A stretch of 64,000 nucleotides of DNA from Pseudomonas proteolytica (GCF_007858275.1 NZ_VFEV01000038.1:1-64000), one strand, 5' to 3'; counted from the first letter of the stretch, positions 36,741 to 51,336 are shown. Notes: generated by a model from the letters alone, not told the origin. A program made the numbers and translations.

Positions 36741-37421
36741 ATGCGCCTCGCGACCCTCTGCCTCTTGTTTTTACTCACCGGCCCGTCCTGGGCAGGGCAA
36801 ATGGCGATTTCCGCCATGCCCGGCGGTGCAGTGATCTTCAAGAAGGTCGAGAGCATCCGGGAACGCCGGTTCGCCAACCTGGTGGAACAGAAAACCGATT
36901 TCAGCTGCGGTGCCGCGGCACTCGCCACCATCCTGCGCCAGGCCTATTGGCTGGACGTCGATGAAGCACACATCATCAAGGGCATGCTGATCAACGCTGA
37001 CCAGGATCTGGTGCGCACCCAGGGCTTTTCCATGCTGGACATGAAGCGCTACCTGGAAAGCATCGGCATGCGGGCCAGGGGCTACAAGATCGGCCCCGAC
37101 ACCCTGCTGACGGTAAAGATTCCGGTAGTGGTGCTGTTGGAGATCCGTGGCTACAAGCACTTCGTGGTGATGCAGCGAGCCGAAAAAGACTGGGTCTATA
37201 TCGGCGATCCGGTCCTGGGCAACAAGCGCTATTCGCGGGATGACTTCGTCGCAGGCTGGAATGGCATCGTGTTCGCCGTACTGGGTGAAGGCTATGACAA
37301 GACCAACGCCCTGCTCGATCCCCCTACGCCGTTGACCGCCAAGACCAAAATGAACGAGTTCCGGCCCGTGGGCGACGCCGAGCTGATGGACTTCGGTTTC
37401 ATCCAGAGCGACTTCTTCTAG
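36741..37421 (+). CDS. FapD, C39-family cysteine protease of the amyloid system
   Basis: 226 residues from the ATG at 36741, chosen because a signal peptide (RLATLCLLFLLTGPSWAG) begins there; an ATG at 36681 overlapping fapC would place the terminator hairpin inside the gene. The C39 papain-like core shows Gln50 and Cys56 (EQKTDFSCGAAA), His140 (GYKHFVVM) and Asp156 (IGDPVLG). FapD is periplasmic and is needed for fibre production, probably by processing a Fap component. Confidence 0.92.
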   Translation: MRLATLCLLFLLTGPSWAGQMAISAMPGGAVIFKKVESIRERRFANLVEQKTDFSCGAAALATILRQAYWLDVDEAHIIKGMLINADQDLVRTQGFSMLDMKRYLESIGMRARGYKIGPDTLLTVKIPVVVLLEIRGYKHFVVMQRAEKDWVYIGDPVLGNKRYSRDDFVAGWNGIVFAVLGEGYDKTNALLDPPTPLTAKTKMNEFRPVGDAELMDFGFIQSDFF

Positions 37422-37455
37422 AAGCGCCATAAGGGGAAGGACGCCCCAGGAGCAG

Positions 37456-38205
37456 ATGATGAACACTTCCCGTTGGCTCACGGCCCTATGCCTGGCAGCC
37501 TCGATGCCTGCTTATGCGTCCTCGGCGTTCAAGCCCATTGAAATGAACGACGCGGAACTGGCTGAACTGCGCGGCCGCTTCGTGATGCCGGGGCGCATTA
37601 TCAGTTTCGGCATTGTCATGAGCACCACCTGGACCAATGCTGCGGGCGACACCAGTACGGTGAGCGCCAACATGCATATCGACTCAGCCACGATCACTCC
37701 GCAATTCTATGTGCAATCCAGCGGGTCGGTGGGTAACGGCACCCAACGCGACCCGGGCACCGGCACCGTGGTCGGTGGCGCCGGACTGGGCAGCGGCCAG
37801 GGTGTGACCCAGACCGTACGTGCCGCCGGCGATGGCAACACGGCGTACAACAACGTCGGGATCAATGTCAGCGAAAACGGCCTGTCACCGGCCAACGTGG
37901 CGCAATCAGGGCAGGCGTTGATGGCGGGCGGCTCCTTTACAACAGACAGTGCAGCCGGGCGGGTCAGTGTGTCGGCCAACAATGGCGGCGTGCAGATGGC
38001 CATCGCGGCCCACAACAACCAGGGCAACGCGCTGCAGCAGATCGGCGGCGGCAACGTACTGCAAGGCACGGTGTTGCAAGGCAACAGCAACTTCGTCAAC
38101 AACATGACCCAGCTCAACGTCGCGCTTGGCAGCAATGGCCTGAGCGCCGGGGCTCTGAACTGCAATCTGGATCAACTCAAGGGCCTACGCACACTCGGTT
38201 ATTGA
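37456..38205 (+). CDS. FapE, secreted amyloid-associated protein
   Basis: 249 residues. The signal peptide is MMNTSRWLTALCLAASMPAYA. ELAELRGRFVMPGRIISFGI follows, a conserved FapE block also reminiscent of peptide leader regions (E-L-x-x-L-R-G). The body is rich in Asn, Gly and Gln with weak repeats (NNVGINVSENG, NNQGNALQQIGG). FapE is exported and found as a minor constituent of Fap fibres. CAGGAGCAG precedes the ATG at 37456. Confidence 0.92.
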   Translation: MMNTSRWLTALCLAASMPAYASSAFKPIEMNDAELAELRGRFVMPGRIISFGIVMSTTWTNAAGDTSTVSANMHIDSATITPQFYVQSSGSVGNGTQRDPGTGTVVGGAGLGSGQGVTQTVRAAGDGNTAYNNVGINVSENGLSPANVAQSGQALMAGGSFTTDSAAGRVSVSANNGGVQMAIAAHNNQGNALQQIGGGNVLQGTVLQGNSNFVNNMTQLNVALGSNGLSAGALNCNLDQLKGLRTLGY

Positions 38206-38236
38206 ACTACGCTGACCCTCGACACTTACGCATTAG

Positions 38237-39547
<1,311 letters not shown>

Positions 39548-39575
39548 AACCGCCGCTCCTACAAAGTAGAAAAGG

Positions 39576-39615
39576 AAAAGCCCCGTCGCGATAAGGGTCG
39601 CGACGGGGCTTTTTT
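39576..39615. terminator. Strong rho-independent terminator after fapF
   Basis: AAAAGCCCCGTCGCGA (39576-39591), loop TAAGGG, and its exact complement at 39598-39613 followed by more T. The A-run and T-run on both sides make it bidirectional, serving the convergent activator gene as well. Confidence 0.95.
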
Positions 39616-39622
39616 ACCCGCC

Positions 39623-40948
<1,326 letters not shown>

Positions 40949-41288
40949 GACTATTCCTTGGCGTCAAAAACATTAAAGTTATTTAGAAACAATAGTTTGG
41001 GCAGGCTGCTCATAACCCTAGCAAGATCTTGACGCTAGCCTTGTATCGTTTCGCGATAAAACCATCACCGATACAGCGTTTAGCGATCAGGCCCGCGGCG
41101 AGCGCTACTTCAATCTTTCATTCACCTTTCAAAATCGCGCCTTACATGACGTTAATCACGAAAAGTTGAATTTTCTTGTTCTAACATGTGACCCGTACCC
41201 CGTCATCGTGCATCAGTACAGGTACTAGCCGAACGGTAAGCCCAACCGACGGCACATCTTCTGATTGGGCACTTAGAGAGAAGACCCC
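40949..41288. other. 340-bp intergenic region between divergent genes
   Basis: No convincing gene. It must hold the promoters of the sigma-54 activator and of the small gene at 41289. It is A/T-richer than its surroundings. ATCGTTTCGCGATAAAACCATC near 41046 contains a short dyad (TCGTTTCGCGA), and ATCGCGATA-like fragments recur, but nothing I can assign to a regulator. Confidence 0.5.
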
Positions 41289-41555
41289 ATGAACGCCCCG
41301 CTCCGTATCAACGAAGCTCTTTTGATCGCAGGCCGTGCTTTCCAACCCTTTCACTGCGTGGCCTGGGCCCCACAAGACGGCACTGGCGAACTGAGCCTGA
41401 CCGTGATCGACCGCACCGAGAAGCGCATCGGGCGCAAACAGATTCCGTGCAGCACTTATTCCGATCCAAAACAATTGGAAACCCTGCTGCTACAAGCCCG
41501 CGCCGAACTCAATGGCGAAGGTTATCAACTACAGTCCTGGGCAATGCCCAAGTAA
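41289..41555 (+). CDS. Small conserved hypothetical protein
   Basis: 88 residues, no signal or membrane segment. It opens MNAPLRINEALLIAGRAFQP and reads as one small mixed alpha/beta domain: LSLTVIDRTEKRIGRKQIPC as beta-strands, then a helix YSDPKQLETLLLQARAELNG. AGAGAGAAGACCCC precedes the ATG. It is followed by a clear terminator, so it is a monocistronic unit. I do not recognise a function. Confidence 0.75.
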   Translation: MNAPLRINEALLIAGRAFQPFHCVAWAPQDGTGELSLTVIDRTEKRIGRKQIPCSTYSDPKQLETLLLQARAELNGEGYQLQSWAMPK

Positions 41556-41618
41556 GTTAAGGCAGCCACTGCGACATGCCGTCGCTTCTTATATTGGCTG
41601 CAACTTGTTAAGACTATT

Positions 41619-41658
41619 AAACCCGTGGCGCGTGAGTTCGACTCCCGCCACGGGTTTT
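41619..41658 (+). terminator. Rho-independent terminator with T-arm-like loop
   Basis: AAACCCGTGGCG pairs with CGCCACGGGTTT across a 15-base loop (41631-41645) and runs into TTTT. The loop sequence GAGTTCGACTC resembles a tRNA T-loop, but no tRNA can be built around it. Confidence 0.85.
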
Positions 41659-41771
41659 GCGTGCCTGACATTTAAGTATCTCCCTTCTTTATATGGCTGC
41701 CATGCCATGACCGCTTGATCTTCCTGCGAGCATCGGGCACTTTGCGCGCTTCTCGCCCCCAGGAGCACCCC

Positions 41772-43274
41772 ATGTCCGGTTCAATGGCCCAGGCCTTCGC
41801 CCATAACTTCCTGGGGCACTCGCCCCGTTGGTACAAGGCCAGCATCCTCGCTTTCCTCATCATCAACCCACTGGTGCTCTGGGCTTTTGGCCCGGTTGCG
41901 GCTGGCTGGCTGCTGGTGGCCGAGTTCATTTTCACCCTGGCCATGGCGCTGCACTGTTATCCGTTGATGCCCGGCGGGCTGTTGATGGTCGAGGCACTGT
42001 TGCTGCGCATGACCACACCCCAGGCGCTATACGACGAACTGCTGCATAACTTCCCGGTGATCCTGCTGCTGATGTTTATGGTGGCCGGCATTTACTTTAT
42101 GAAGGATTTGCTGCTGTTCCTGTTTTCGCGCCTGCTGCTGGGCGTGCGCTCAAAAGCGCTGCTGGGGCTGATGTTCTGCTTTTTGTCGGCCTTTCTTTCA
42201 GCCTTTCTTGATGCCTTGACGGTCACTGCGGTCATTATCAGTGCGGCCGTGGGCTTCTATTCGGTGTATCACCGCGTAGCCTCAGGCAATGATCCACGCC
42301 AGGACAGCGAGTACAGCGACGACCGCCACCTGCCCACCTTGCACCACGCCGACCTTGAGCAATTTCGCGCTTTCCTGCGCAGCCTGTTGATGCACGGCGC
42401 CGTCGGCACCGCCCTGGGTGGCGTCTGTACACTAGTGGGGGAACCCCAGAACCTGTTGATCGGCCATGAGATGGGCTGGAATTTCACTGAGTTCTTCCAA
42501 CGAATTGCCCCGGTATCGCTGCCGGTGCTGGTCGCCGGCCTGATGACCTGCGTGCTGCTGGAAAAGCTGCGCTGGTTTGGCTACGGCACCCTGCTGCCGG
42601 ACAACGTGCGCCAAGTGCTGGCCAACTACGCCCGTGAAGACAACGCCGAACGCACCCCGCGCCAACGTGCGGCGCTGATTGTCCAAGGCCTGGCAGCGCT
42701 GATCCTGATCGCCGGCCTGGCGTTTCATATCGCCGAAGTGGGCCTGGTCGGTTTGCTGGTGATCGTACTGATCACTGCCTTTACCGGGATTACCGAAGAA
42801 CACCGCATCGGCAATGCCTTCAAGGACGCCCTGCCCTTTACCGCGTTGCTGGTGGTGTTTTTCGCCGTGGTCGCAGTGATTCATGATCAACAGCTGTTCA
42901 CCCCATTGATCCAATGGGTGCTGGCACTGCCCGCCGAACAACAGCCGGGCATGCTGTTCATTGCCAACGGCCTGTTATCCGCCATCAGCGATAACGTGTT
43001 TGTGGCGACGATCTACATCACCGAGGTCAAGCAGGCGTTTGTGTCCGGCCATATGAGCCGCGAGCATTTCGAGACCCTGGCCATTGCGATCAATACCGGC
43101 ACCAACCTGCCCAGCGTAGCGACCCCCAACGGCCAGGCAGCTTTCCTGTTTTTGCTGACCTCTGCGATTGCGCCGCTGATCCGCCTGTCCTACGGGCGGA
43201 TGGTGTGGATGGCGCTACCGTACACCGTGGTGATGGGCGTGCTGGGCTGGTACGCGGTCAGCTATTGGCTGTGA
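41772..43274 (+). CDS. NhaB, sodium/proton antiporter
   Basis: 500 residues, the usual NhaB length, with about 12 membrane segments. The start ATG 41772 follows AGGAGCACCCC. Family stretches include [38 protein letters not shown] (conserved Asp in the membrane) and [19 protein letters not shown]. It exports sodium in exchange for protons and supports growth in salt at neutral to alkaline pH. Its 3' end overlaps the convergent HAD gene by 13 bp, so no separate terminator fits between them. Confidence 0.95.
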   Translation: MSGSMAQAFAHNFLGHSPRWYKASILAFLIINPLVLWAFGPVAAGWLLVAEFIFTLAMALHCYPLMPGGLLMVEALLLRMTTPQALYDELLHNFPVILLLMFMVAGIYFMKDLLLFLFSRLLLGVRSKALLGLMFCFLSAFLSAFLDALTVTAVIISAAVGFYSVYHRVASGNDPRQDSEYSDDRHLPTLHHADLEQFRAFLRSLLMHGAVGTALGGVCTLVGEPQNLLIGHEMGWNFTEFFQRIAPVSLPVLVAGLMTCVLLEKLRWFGYGTLLPDNVRQVLANYAREDNAERTPRQRAALIVQGLAALILIAGLAFHIAEVGLVGLLVIVLITAFTGITEEHRIGNAFKDALPFTALLVVFFAVVAVIHDQQLFTPLIQWVLALPAEQQPGMLFIANGLLSAISDNVFVATIYITEVKQAFVSGHMSREHFETLAIAINTGTNLPSVATPNGQAAFLFLLTSAIAPLIRLSYGRMVWMALPYTVVMGVLGWYAVSYWL

Positions 43275-44082
43275 AGGATAAACCGTTCAATAGCCTGGGC
43301 TGCGCCGTCCTCGAGATTGCTGCCGGTGACGACATCGGCCTGGCGCTTGACGGCCTCTTCGGCCTGGCCCATGGCAATCGATAACCCGGCCACCTGAAAC
43401 ATCGCCGGGTCATTGCCGCCGTCGCCGATGGCCGCTGTCTGCTCCAGCGCCACGCCAAGATGAGCGGCCAGGGTCTTCAGGGCATCCCCCTTGTTGGCCT
43501 GCATGGCCGTGATATCGAGGTACACCGGTTGCGAACGCGATACCTGGGCCAGGCCTGCGACCTTGGGCTGCAACTGCGCCTCCAGGTCAATCAACAACTG
43601 GGCGTTGGCGCTGGCGGCGACGATCTTGTCGATCCGCCCCAGGACCGGCTCGAAACTCTCCACCACCACTGGCGCATATCCCAGGCCCTGCTGCTCCCGA
43701 GGCACCATCGGGCCGGTAGGGTCGCGCAGCAGCCAGTCGCCTTCGGCAAACACCCAGACTTCCACCTCTGGCTGCTCGCACAGCAGCGCCAGGGTGATCA
43801 GCGCCGCCTCAGCCGGCAAATGGTGGGCAACCAGGATGCTGCCATCCGGGTTGACCAGGGTGCCACCATTGAACCCCGCGGTGGGCACGTCGACGCCCAG
43901 CGCTTCGATCTGCTGCAACATGGCCCTGGGCGGCCGCCCGGTGGCGAGGCTGAAAAACACCCCGGCCTCGCGCAGCGCCCTTACGGCTTCGATGGTGCGT
44001 TGGCTCAGGCTGTGATCGGGCAACAACAAAGTGCCGTCCATATCACTCAGCAAAAAACGGATGGGTTGAATCGCGTCTGCAC

Positions 44083-44086
<4 letters not shown>
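43262..44086 (-). CDS. Cof-type HAD-family phosphatase
   Basis: 274 residues. The HAD nucleophile motif is Asp15-x-Asp17 ([17 protein letters not shown]), motif II is SLATGRPP, the Lys lies in [16 protein letters not shown], and the metal motif in [16 protein letters not shown]. The C2-type cap marks the Cof/YidA group, which dephosphorylates sugar phosphates and similar small molecules. Its ATG overlaps the zwf stop by 4 bp, so it is the third gene of gnd-zwf-HAD; a role in trimming an excess sugar phosphate is a reasonable guess. Confidence 0.92.
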
Positions 44087-46583
<2,497 letters not shown>

Positions 46584-46847
46584 GTATTGATGCTCCCAAC
46601 TACAAATAAAAAATGTGTGACACAGTTTATAGCGCAATGACGAATTAGTCCGGCGCCAATCGCACTAGTTTCATCACAAAAACAGGCCATCGTTTCACCA
46701 TCACTGGCTGAAAAGTCACAGCGACCCCAAAAAATAAAAAAGTTCCCTTGAGCCAAAAAAGAAATCAGAATCGCCCCTGACTCCTGCCGAGGGCCTCGAC
46801 TCAAGCCCCCTGGCACCGCGATACACCGGCTATTTGCGAGGTAAGCA

Positions 46848-47012
46848 ATGCGCACTGCACAGATCACACGCCCGCCACAAACCCTTTACGTCACCGTCCG
46901 CCGCGACGAGTTGCGCCAGTTGAAAGACGAACGTGAACAGTTGCAGCAGGAAGTGATCCGCCTGCGTGCGCAATTGCAGGCCCAGCTCACGAATCAAGCC
47001 ATCACTTGCTGA
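46848..47012 (+). CDS. Small coiled-coil protein (54 residues)
   Basis: A short gene with start ATG 46848 behind GCGAGGTAAGCA, a credible ribosome site, and ending TGA at 47012. The product opens MRTAQITRPPQTLYVTVRRD and continues as a leucine-rich heptad helix (ELRQLKDEREQLQQEVIRLR), which predicts a dimeric coiled coil. No signal or membrane segment. Codon use is ordinary for the genome. I do not recognise it; a regulatory or scaffold peptide is possible. Confidence 0.65.
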   Translation: MRTAQITRPPQTLYVTVRRDELRQLKDEREQLQQEVIRLRAQLQAQLTNQAITC

Positions 47013-47017
47013 CCTTT

Positions 47018-47053
47018 TGTAGGCGCCGACTTGCCGGCAAGCCGGTTCCTACA
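47018..47053. repeat. Single REP hairpin
   Basis: TGTAGGCGCCGACTTGCC faces GGCAAGCCGGTTCCTACA with three mismatches and no loop to speak of. It belongs to the GTAGGAGCCGGC REP subfamily seen at 6732 and starts 6 bases after the small gene's stop codon. Confidence 0.8.
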
Positions 47054-47167
47054 GGGGTCGCCGTCTCGGATCAAACTCACGAAGTTTTCACCCGCCCTTC
47101 CCGATAATCCTCCACCAGAACGCCGCCTCACCCATGGGCGGTGGCAATTATCGGGTTGGAGCGCTGC

Positions 47168-48913
47168 ATGGCGATGTTCAAACGCAGCACAAAGTCTGCG
47201 ACAGGGTTTGATTGGGCCGGCCTTGGCTGGATGTTCCTGTTTTTCTGGTATTTCTCGGGCATTACCCAACTGCTGATCCAATTGACCGGTACTTCCGGCT
47301 TCAGTGGTTTTCGCCAGGCGTTCTTCATGAGTGCACTGTGGTTGGCGCCGATGCTGCTGTTCCCGCGTCGCGCCAGGCTGCTGGCGGCGCTGATCGGCGT
47401 GGTGTTGTGGGCCTGCTCCATGGCCAGCCTGGGCTATTTCTTTATTTACCAGCAGGAATTTTCCCAGAGCGTCATCTTCATCATGTTCGAGTCGAACATC
47501 TCTGAAGCGGGCGAGTACGCAACCCAATATTTTGCCTGGTGGATCGTGCTGGCCTTTATTGCCCACACGGCCTTGGCCATCTTCCTCTGGACCCGCGTGC
47601 GCCCGATCTATCTGCCCAAGGCACGGGCGATGGTCGCGGCCACCGCCATTGTGCTGGCGATTGTCGGTTATCCGTTGATCAAGCAGATCGCCACCAACGA
47701 CACCCTGGAACGAGCCATCGATGGTTTCGAAACCCGTGTCGAACCTGCGGTGCCGTGGCAGATGATCGTCGCCTATCGTCGCTATACCCAGCAGTTGAAC
47801 AACATGCAGGGCATGCTCGACAACGTCAGCAAGATCCCGCCCCTGAGCAACTTCAAAGACAGCATGGCCGGCCAGCCATCGACCCTGGTGCTGGTGATCG
47901 GCGAGTCCACCAACCGCCAGCGCATGAGCCTCTACGGCTACCCACGCAAGACCACCCCGGAACTGGACAAGCTGCGTGACCAACTGGACGTGTTCGACAA
48001 CGTCATCACCCCGCGCCCCTACACCATCGAGGCGCTGCAACAGGTGTTGACCTTTGCCGACGAAGACCACCCGGACCTGTACCTCAAGACCCCATCGATC
48101 GTCAGCATGATGAAACAGGCCGGCTACAAGACCTTCTGGATCACCAACCAGCAGACCATGACCAAGCGCAACACCATGCTCACCACGTTCTCGGAACAGG
48201 CCGACGAACAGGTATACCTCAATAACAACCGCAACCAGAACGCCCGCCAATACGATGGCGACGTGCTGGAACCGTTCTCCAAGGCCCTCGCCGACAAGGC
48301 CGAGCGCAAGCTGATCGTGGTGCACCTGCTGGGTACCCACATGAGCTATCAGTACCGCTACCCGCCGAGCTTCGACACCTTTACCGACCGCCAGGGCGTC
48401 CCGGATGGCGTGCGCGACGACCAGTTGCCGACCTACAACAGCTACGACAACGCGGTGCGCTACAACGACTTCGTGGTGTCGAGCCTGATCAAGGACTACG
48501 CCAAGACCGACCCCAATGGTTTCCTGTTGTACCTGTCCGACCACGGCGAGGATGTGTTCGACTCGGCGGGCCACGACACCCTGGGCCGCAACGAGGGCAA
48601 GCCGACGGCGCCGATGTACACCATTCCCTTCATGACCTGGGCCTCGCCGAAGTGGCGTGCCACCCACGACTGGAACATGCGGGGCGATGTACAACGGCCC
48701 TACAGCAGCTCGCAGTTGATTCATACCTGGGCCGACCTTGCCGGCTTGAGCTTCGACGAACTGGACCGCAGCCGCAGCTTGGTCAGCGATAGCTTCACGC
48801 CACGCCCCTTGCTGATTGGCGATCCCTACCAGCGTTCGCAGAAGGCCTTGATCGACTTCAGCCTGATCAAGCCCAAGGTCAGCGCCGACCCCAGGAATGT
48901 GGTGCTGAAGTAA
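47168..48913 (+). CDS. CptA-type phosphoethanolamine transferase
   Basis: 581 residues. Five N-terminal membrane segments (about 20-200, e.g. GLGWMFLFFWYFSGITQLL) are followed by a periplasmic sulfatase-fold domain: VLVIGESTNRQRMSLYGYPR with the metal-site Glu, the nucleophile Thr in GYPRKTTPEL, and SDHGEDVFDS as the second metal motif. It closely follows enterobacterial CptA throughout (YYIFYQQEFSQSVIFIMFES-like stretch, WITNQQTMTKRNTMLT). CptA adds phosphoethanolamine to lipopolysaccharide core sugar. ATG 47168 was chosen because GGAG lies 7 bases before it; a GTG at 47141 is less likely. Confidence 0.92.
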   Translation: MAMFKRSTKSATGFDWAGLGWMFLFFWYFSGITQLLIQLTGTSGFSGFRQAFFMSALWLAPMLLFPRRARLLAALIGVVLWACSMASLGYFFIYQQEFSQSVIFIMFESNISEAGEYATQYFAWWIVLAFIAHTALAIFLWTRVRPIYLPKARAMVAATAIVLAIVGYPLIKQIATNDTLERAIDGFETRVEPAVPWQMIVAYRRYTQQLNNMQGMLDNVSKIPPLSNFKDSMAGQPSTLVLVIGESTNRQRMSLYGYPRKTTPELDKLRDQLDVFDNVITPRPYTIEALQQVLTFADEDHPDLYLKTPSIVSMMKQAGYKTFWITNQQTMTKRNTMLTTFSEQADEQVYLNNNRNQNARQYDGDVLEPFSKALADKAERKLIVVHLLGTHMSYQYRYPPSFDTFTDRQGVPDGVRDDQLPTYNSYDNAVRYNDFVVSSLIKDYAKTDPNGFLLYLSDHGEDVFDSAGHDTLGRNEGKPTAPMYTIPFMTWASPKWRATHDWNMRGDVQRPYSSSQLIHTWADLAGLSFDELDRSRSLVSDSFTPRPLLIGDPYQRSQKALIDFSLIKPKVSADPRNVVLK

Positions 48914-48925
48914 ACGCCCCCGCCC

Positions 48926-48959
48926 CGTCCAAAGTTAACCGGGTGATTAACTTTGGACG
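48926..48959. terminator. Perfect 13-bp palindrome after cptA
   Basis: CGTCCAAAGTTAA, loop CCGGGTGA, TTAACTTTGGACG. It starts 13 bases after the cptA stop. The following tract TTCTTG is a weak U-run, so it may be a terminator or a protein-binding dyad for the gene at 49063. Confidence 0.6.
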
Positions 48960-49062
48960 TTCTTGACGTTAATTCTCATTTAATAAGCTTCCTACAGACT
49001 ATTCCCATAAATCTGATCAGGGACGGTGCAGATACCGATCACTCTTAATGGGAATACATGCA

Positions 49063-49284
49063 ATGAAACTTTCAACCTTGATGCTCGCCGGCGTGCTGGG
49101 CTTGACCTCGGCCGGAGCCTTCGCCGAAGGTGGTGCGGAACGCGTGAAGGAGCACTTCGACAACTTCAGCTTCACCCAGAAACAAATCCACAGCGATGCT
49201 GAGCAGACTGCCGCGACCGATGCCAAGGGCGCTGAAGGCGGCTCTGCCGAGCAGGCTCGGGATAGTGAACAACCCAAGAGCTGA
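49063..49284 (+). CDS. Small secreted hypothetical protein
   Basis: 73 residues from ATG 49063, where a signal peptide begins (MKLSTLMLAGVLGLTSAG, cleaved near AFA-EG); an ATG at 49048 would add five residues. The mature 50 residues are hydrophilic and rich in Glu, Ala, Gln and Ser (EGGAERVKEHFDNFSFTQ), probably disordered. No motif recognised. It is followed by a hairpin at 49328 that it shares with the convergent acetyltransferase. Confidence 0.7.
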   Translation: MKLSTLMLAGVLGLTSAGAFAEGGAERVKEHFDNFSFTQKQIHSDAEQTAATDAKGAEGGSAEQARDSEQPKS

Positions 49285-49327
49285 CGCGCCACTTCCGCTC
49301 TGATGGAGACGTTCATCAAGGCTGTCT

Positions 49328-49372
49328 GTGGTGAGGGGCATTCGCACCCGACGGGATAAGCCCCTTACCACC
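49328..49372. repeat. Degenerate repeat hairpin between convergent genes
   Basis: GTGGTGAGGGGC faces GCCCCTTACCAC with one mismatch. The arm is a degenerate form of the GTGGCGAGGGGGCTTG family. It lies between 49284 and the acetyltransferase stop and may terminate both. Confidence 0.65.
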
Positions 49373-49381
49373 GACGCGGCC

Positions 49382-49873
49382 TTAAAGCACCTTGCTCCAG
49401 AACAGCATGCGGCCATGGGCGGGGTCGAACACCGAGTCATCAAACCCAAACTTGCGGTACGACGCCTGAGCCACCGGATTGCCTTCCAGCACTTCGAGGG
49501 TGATCTTGCAGCAGCCGCGCTGACGGGCAATTTCCTCGACCTTTTGCAACATTTTCTGGCTCAGGCCCAGGCCACGGAACTGCTCCATGACGACCACGTC
49601 ATGCACGTTGACCAGCGGGCGACAGGCGAAGGTCGAAAACCCCTCAAAGCAGTTCACCAGCCCGGCCGGCTCGCCACCCACAAAGGCCAGAACGCTGAAT
49701 GCGTGGGCACGCTTGGCCAATTCAGCCGGCAGTTGCTCCAGCAGATCGGCGGACAGGGCTTTGCCTCCGCCCATCGGGTCTTGCGCGTAGTGATTGAGCA
49801 GCAGGCCAATGGCCTCGGCCTGTACAGGATTGCTGTAGCTGGCTTGCAACACCAGTATTTCTGCGGCTTCCAT
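49382..49873 (-). CDS. GNAT-family N-acetyltransferase
   Basis: 163 residues with the acetyl-CoA loop EQFRGLGLSQKMLQKVEEIA and the C-terminal GNPVAQASYRKFGFD typical of the fold. VVMEQFRGLGLS follows the beta-bulge strand VNVHDVVV. The substrate is unknown. No operon partner: ZapE lies 151 bp upstream with its own end. Confidence 0.88.
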   Translation of the reverse strand: MEAAEILVLQASYSNPVQAEAIGLLLNHYAQDPMGGGKALSADLLEQLPAELAKRAHAFSVLAFVGGEPAGLVNCFEGFSTFACRPLVNVHDVVVMEQFRGLGLSQKMLQKVEEIARQRGCCKITLEVLEGNPVAQASYRKFGFDDSVFDPAHGRMLFWSKVL

Positions 49874-50024
49874 TTCCTTCCTCGATAACAGTTAGGCAGG
49901 GATCACCTCCCCGCAAAACCTCGATTGTAAGCGGGCTGTCGGCCATAGATGAAGGAGATTAACTACAGGTTTGTGCAGGAAAGCGCTGTCACGACTCCAA
50001 TCAGGCAGAAGTGGCTTAAGGCCA

Positions 50025-51131
50025 TTATCGGCCGAAGCGTTGCAACTGCATTTCCTGTAGGCGACTGAACGTTCGTCGGAACGCAAATTCCAGGTAACCC
50101 TCTGTGTAAAGCGACACCAGGGGCACTTTGGCTTCGATGTATAACGGCACCTTGCGGTCGTAGCACTCATCGACCAGGGCAATAAAGCGTCGCACGCCGT
50201 CATCGTGCACAGACAATTGCGGCAACTCACGATCCCCCGCCTCCACACGCTGGGCGCCGTCCTCGGTGCCGCGGGCAATCCGTCCGGGACGCTGCTGAGC
50301 ACTCAAGCTGGGAACCTCACCGAGCAATATGGCGCTGTAACGATCGCACAGTTGCATGAAATCCATGGCCGCCAACGGTTGCTCGCACAAGTCGGCATAA
50401 CGGCACCACAGCACCGTTGCACAGGATTGCACCGTGGCAATGCTGCGCGAGCCCACGACCACCGGCGCATCACTGCAGGCTTGTCCCGCGCTCAACCGCT
50501 CAAATACCTGTGCCAGTGCCTGTGGCTCATCGACCCAGTAACGCTGCTCAGCGGTGCCGGGATGCAGGCGGTGATCTTCACTGCCCGCTACCGCCACCAC
50601 CTGCATATGGGCCTTGATAGCCTCGATGGCCGGCATGAAGCGGTCCCGGTTGAAACCGTCGGCGTAGAGCTGCTCTGGCGGTTGATTGGAGGTGCAGACC
50701 ATCACCACCCCTTCGTCGAACATCACCTGGAACAAACGCCCGAGGATGATCGCATCGCCGATGTCATTGACGAACAGTTCGTCAAAACACAGCACCCGCA
50801 CTTCCCCGGCCAATTCACGGGCCAGGGCCTGCAAAGGGTCGGGCGTGCCGGTCAACTGGAACGAGCGCTGGTGGACCCAGCCCATGAAGTGATGAAAGTG
50901 CTGGCGCCGCGCAGGCACCCGCAGGCTCTGGTAGAACTGATCCATCAGCCAGGTTTTGCCGCGGCCCACCGGGCCCCAGAGATAAACCCCGGCCACGGGA
51001 CCATGGGTGCCCTGATGCAAGGCCTCATGGCAATCCTGCAAGATTTGCACGGCATGACGCTGGGCATCGTCGGCGACAAAACCCTCATGCAGGGCCTGCT
51101 GGTACGCGGCCAAGGGTGAATCAAAAATCAT
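50025..51131 (-). CDS. ZapE/AFG1-family cell-division ATPase
   Basis: 368 residues. AAA+ P-loop GPVGRGKT (53-60), Walker B VRVLCFDELFVNDIGDA, sensor 1 VMVCTSNQPPEQLYADG. The family stretch GFNRDRFMPAIEAIK and the C-terminal YLEFAFRRTFSRLQEM complete the ZapE profile. ZapE works at the Z-ring during constriction. Many pseudomonads carry two ZapE-like genes; the region between about 260 and 305 (LSAQQRPGRIARGTEDGAQR) looks poorly conserved, so this may be the second copy. It is preceded by a long repeat. Confidence 0.88.
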   Translation of the reverse strand: MIFDSPLAAYQQALHEGFVADDAQRHAVQILQDCHEALHQGTHGPVAGVYLWGPVGRGKTWLMDQFYQSLRVPARRQHFHHFMGWVHQRSFQLTGTPDPLQALARELAGEVRVLCFDELFVNDIGDAIILGRLFQVMFDEGVVMVCTSNQPPEQLYADGFNRDRFMPAIEAIKAHMQVVAVAGSEDHRLHPGTAEQRYWVDEPQALAQVFERLSAGQACSDAPVVVGSRSIATVQSCATVLWCRYADLCEQPLAAMDFMQLCDRYSAILLGEVPSLSAQQRPGRIARGTEDGAQRVEAGDRELPQLSVHDDGVRRFIALVDECYDRKVPLYIEAKVPLVSLYTEGYLEFAFRRTFSRLQEMQLQRFGR

Positions 51132-51158
51132 ACCGATCCATAGCCAGAATGGCTCATC

Positions 51159-51335
51159 TGTGGCGAGGGGGCTTGTCCCCCGTTGGGCTGCAAAGCAGCC
51201 CCAGTAGGCTCCTGAGCTCTATCTGACACACCGAAGCAGCAGGTTTTGGGGCTGCTTTGCAGCCCAACGGGGGACAAGCCCCCTCGCCACAGACAAGCAT
51301 CTTTACTACAGACAAGCACCTTCACTACAGAAAAC
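51159..51335. repeat. Long palindromic repeat with 19-bp tandem tail
   Basis: Arms TGTGGCGAGGGGGCTTGTCC and its complement (51159-51291) continue inward as CCGTTGGGCTGCAAAGCAGC and its mirror, so each arm exceeds 40 bp. It is the same element as at position 1-126. After the right arm, two 19-bp units ACAGACAAGCATCTTTACT and ACAGACAAGCACCTTCACT follow, degenerate copies of the arm tip, as in the block at 21081. Confidence 0.88.
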
Positions 51336-51336
51336 C

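Noticed and set aside
41626-41655. Possible tRNA gene
   Set aside because: Only a T-loop-like sequence is present; the acceptor, D and anticodon arms cannot be built and no CCA end fits. It reads better as a terminator.
46584-46847. HexR-type operator before gnd
   Set aside because: No TTGT-N-ACAA dyad of the right kind is seen; control of this second zwf-gnd set is probably different.
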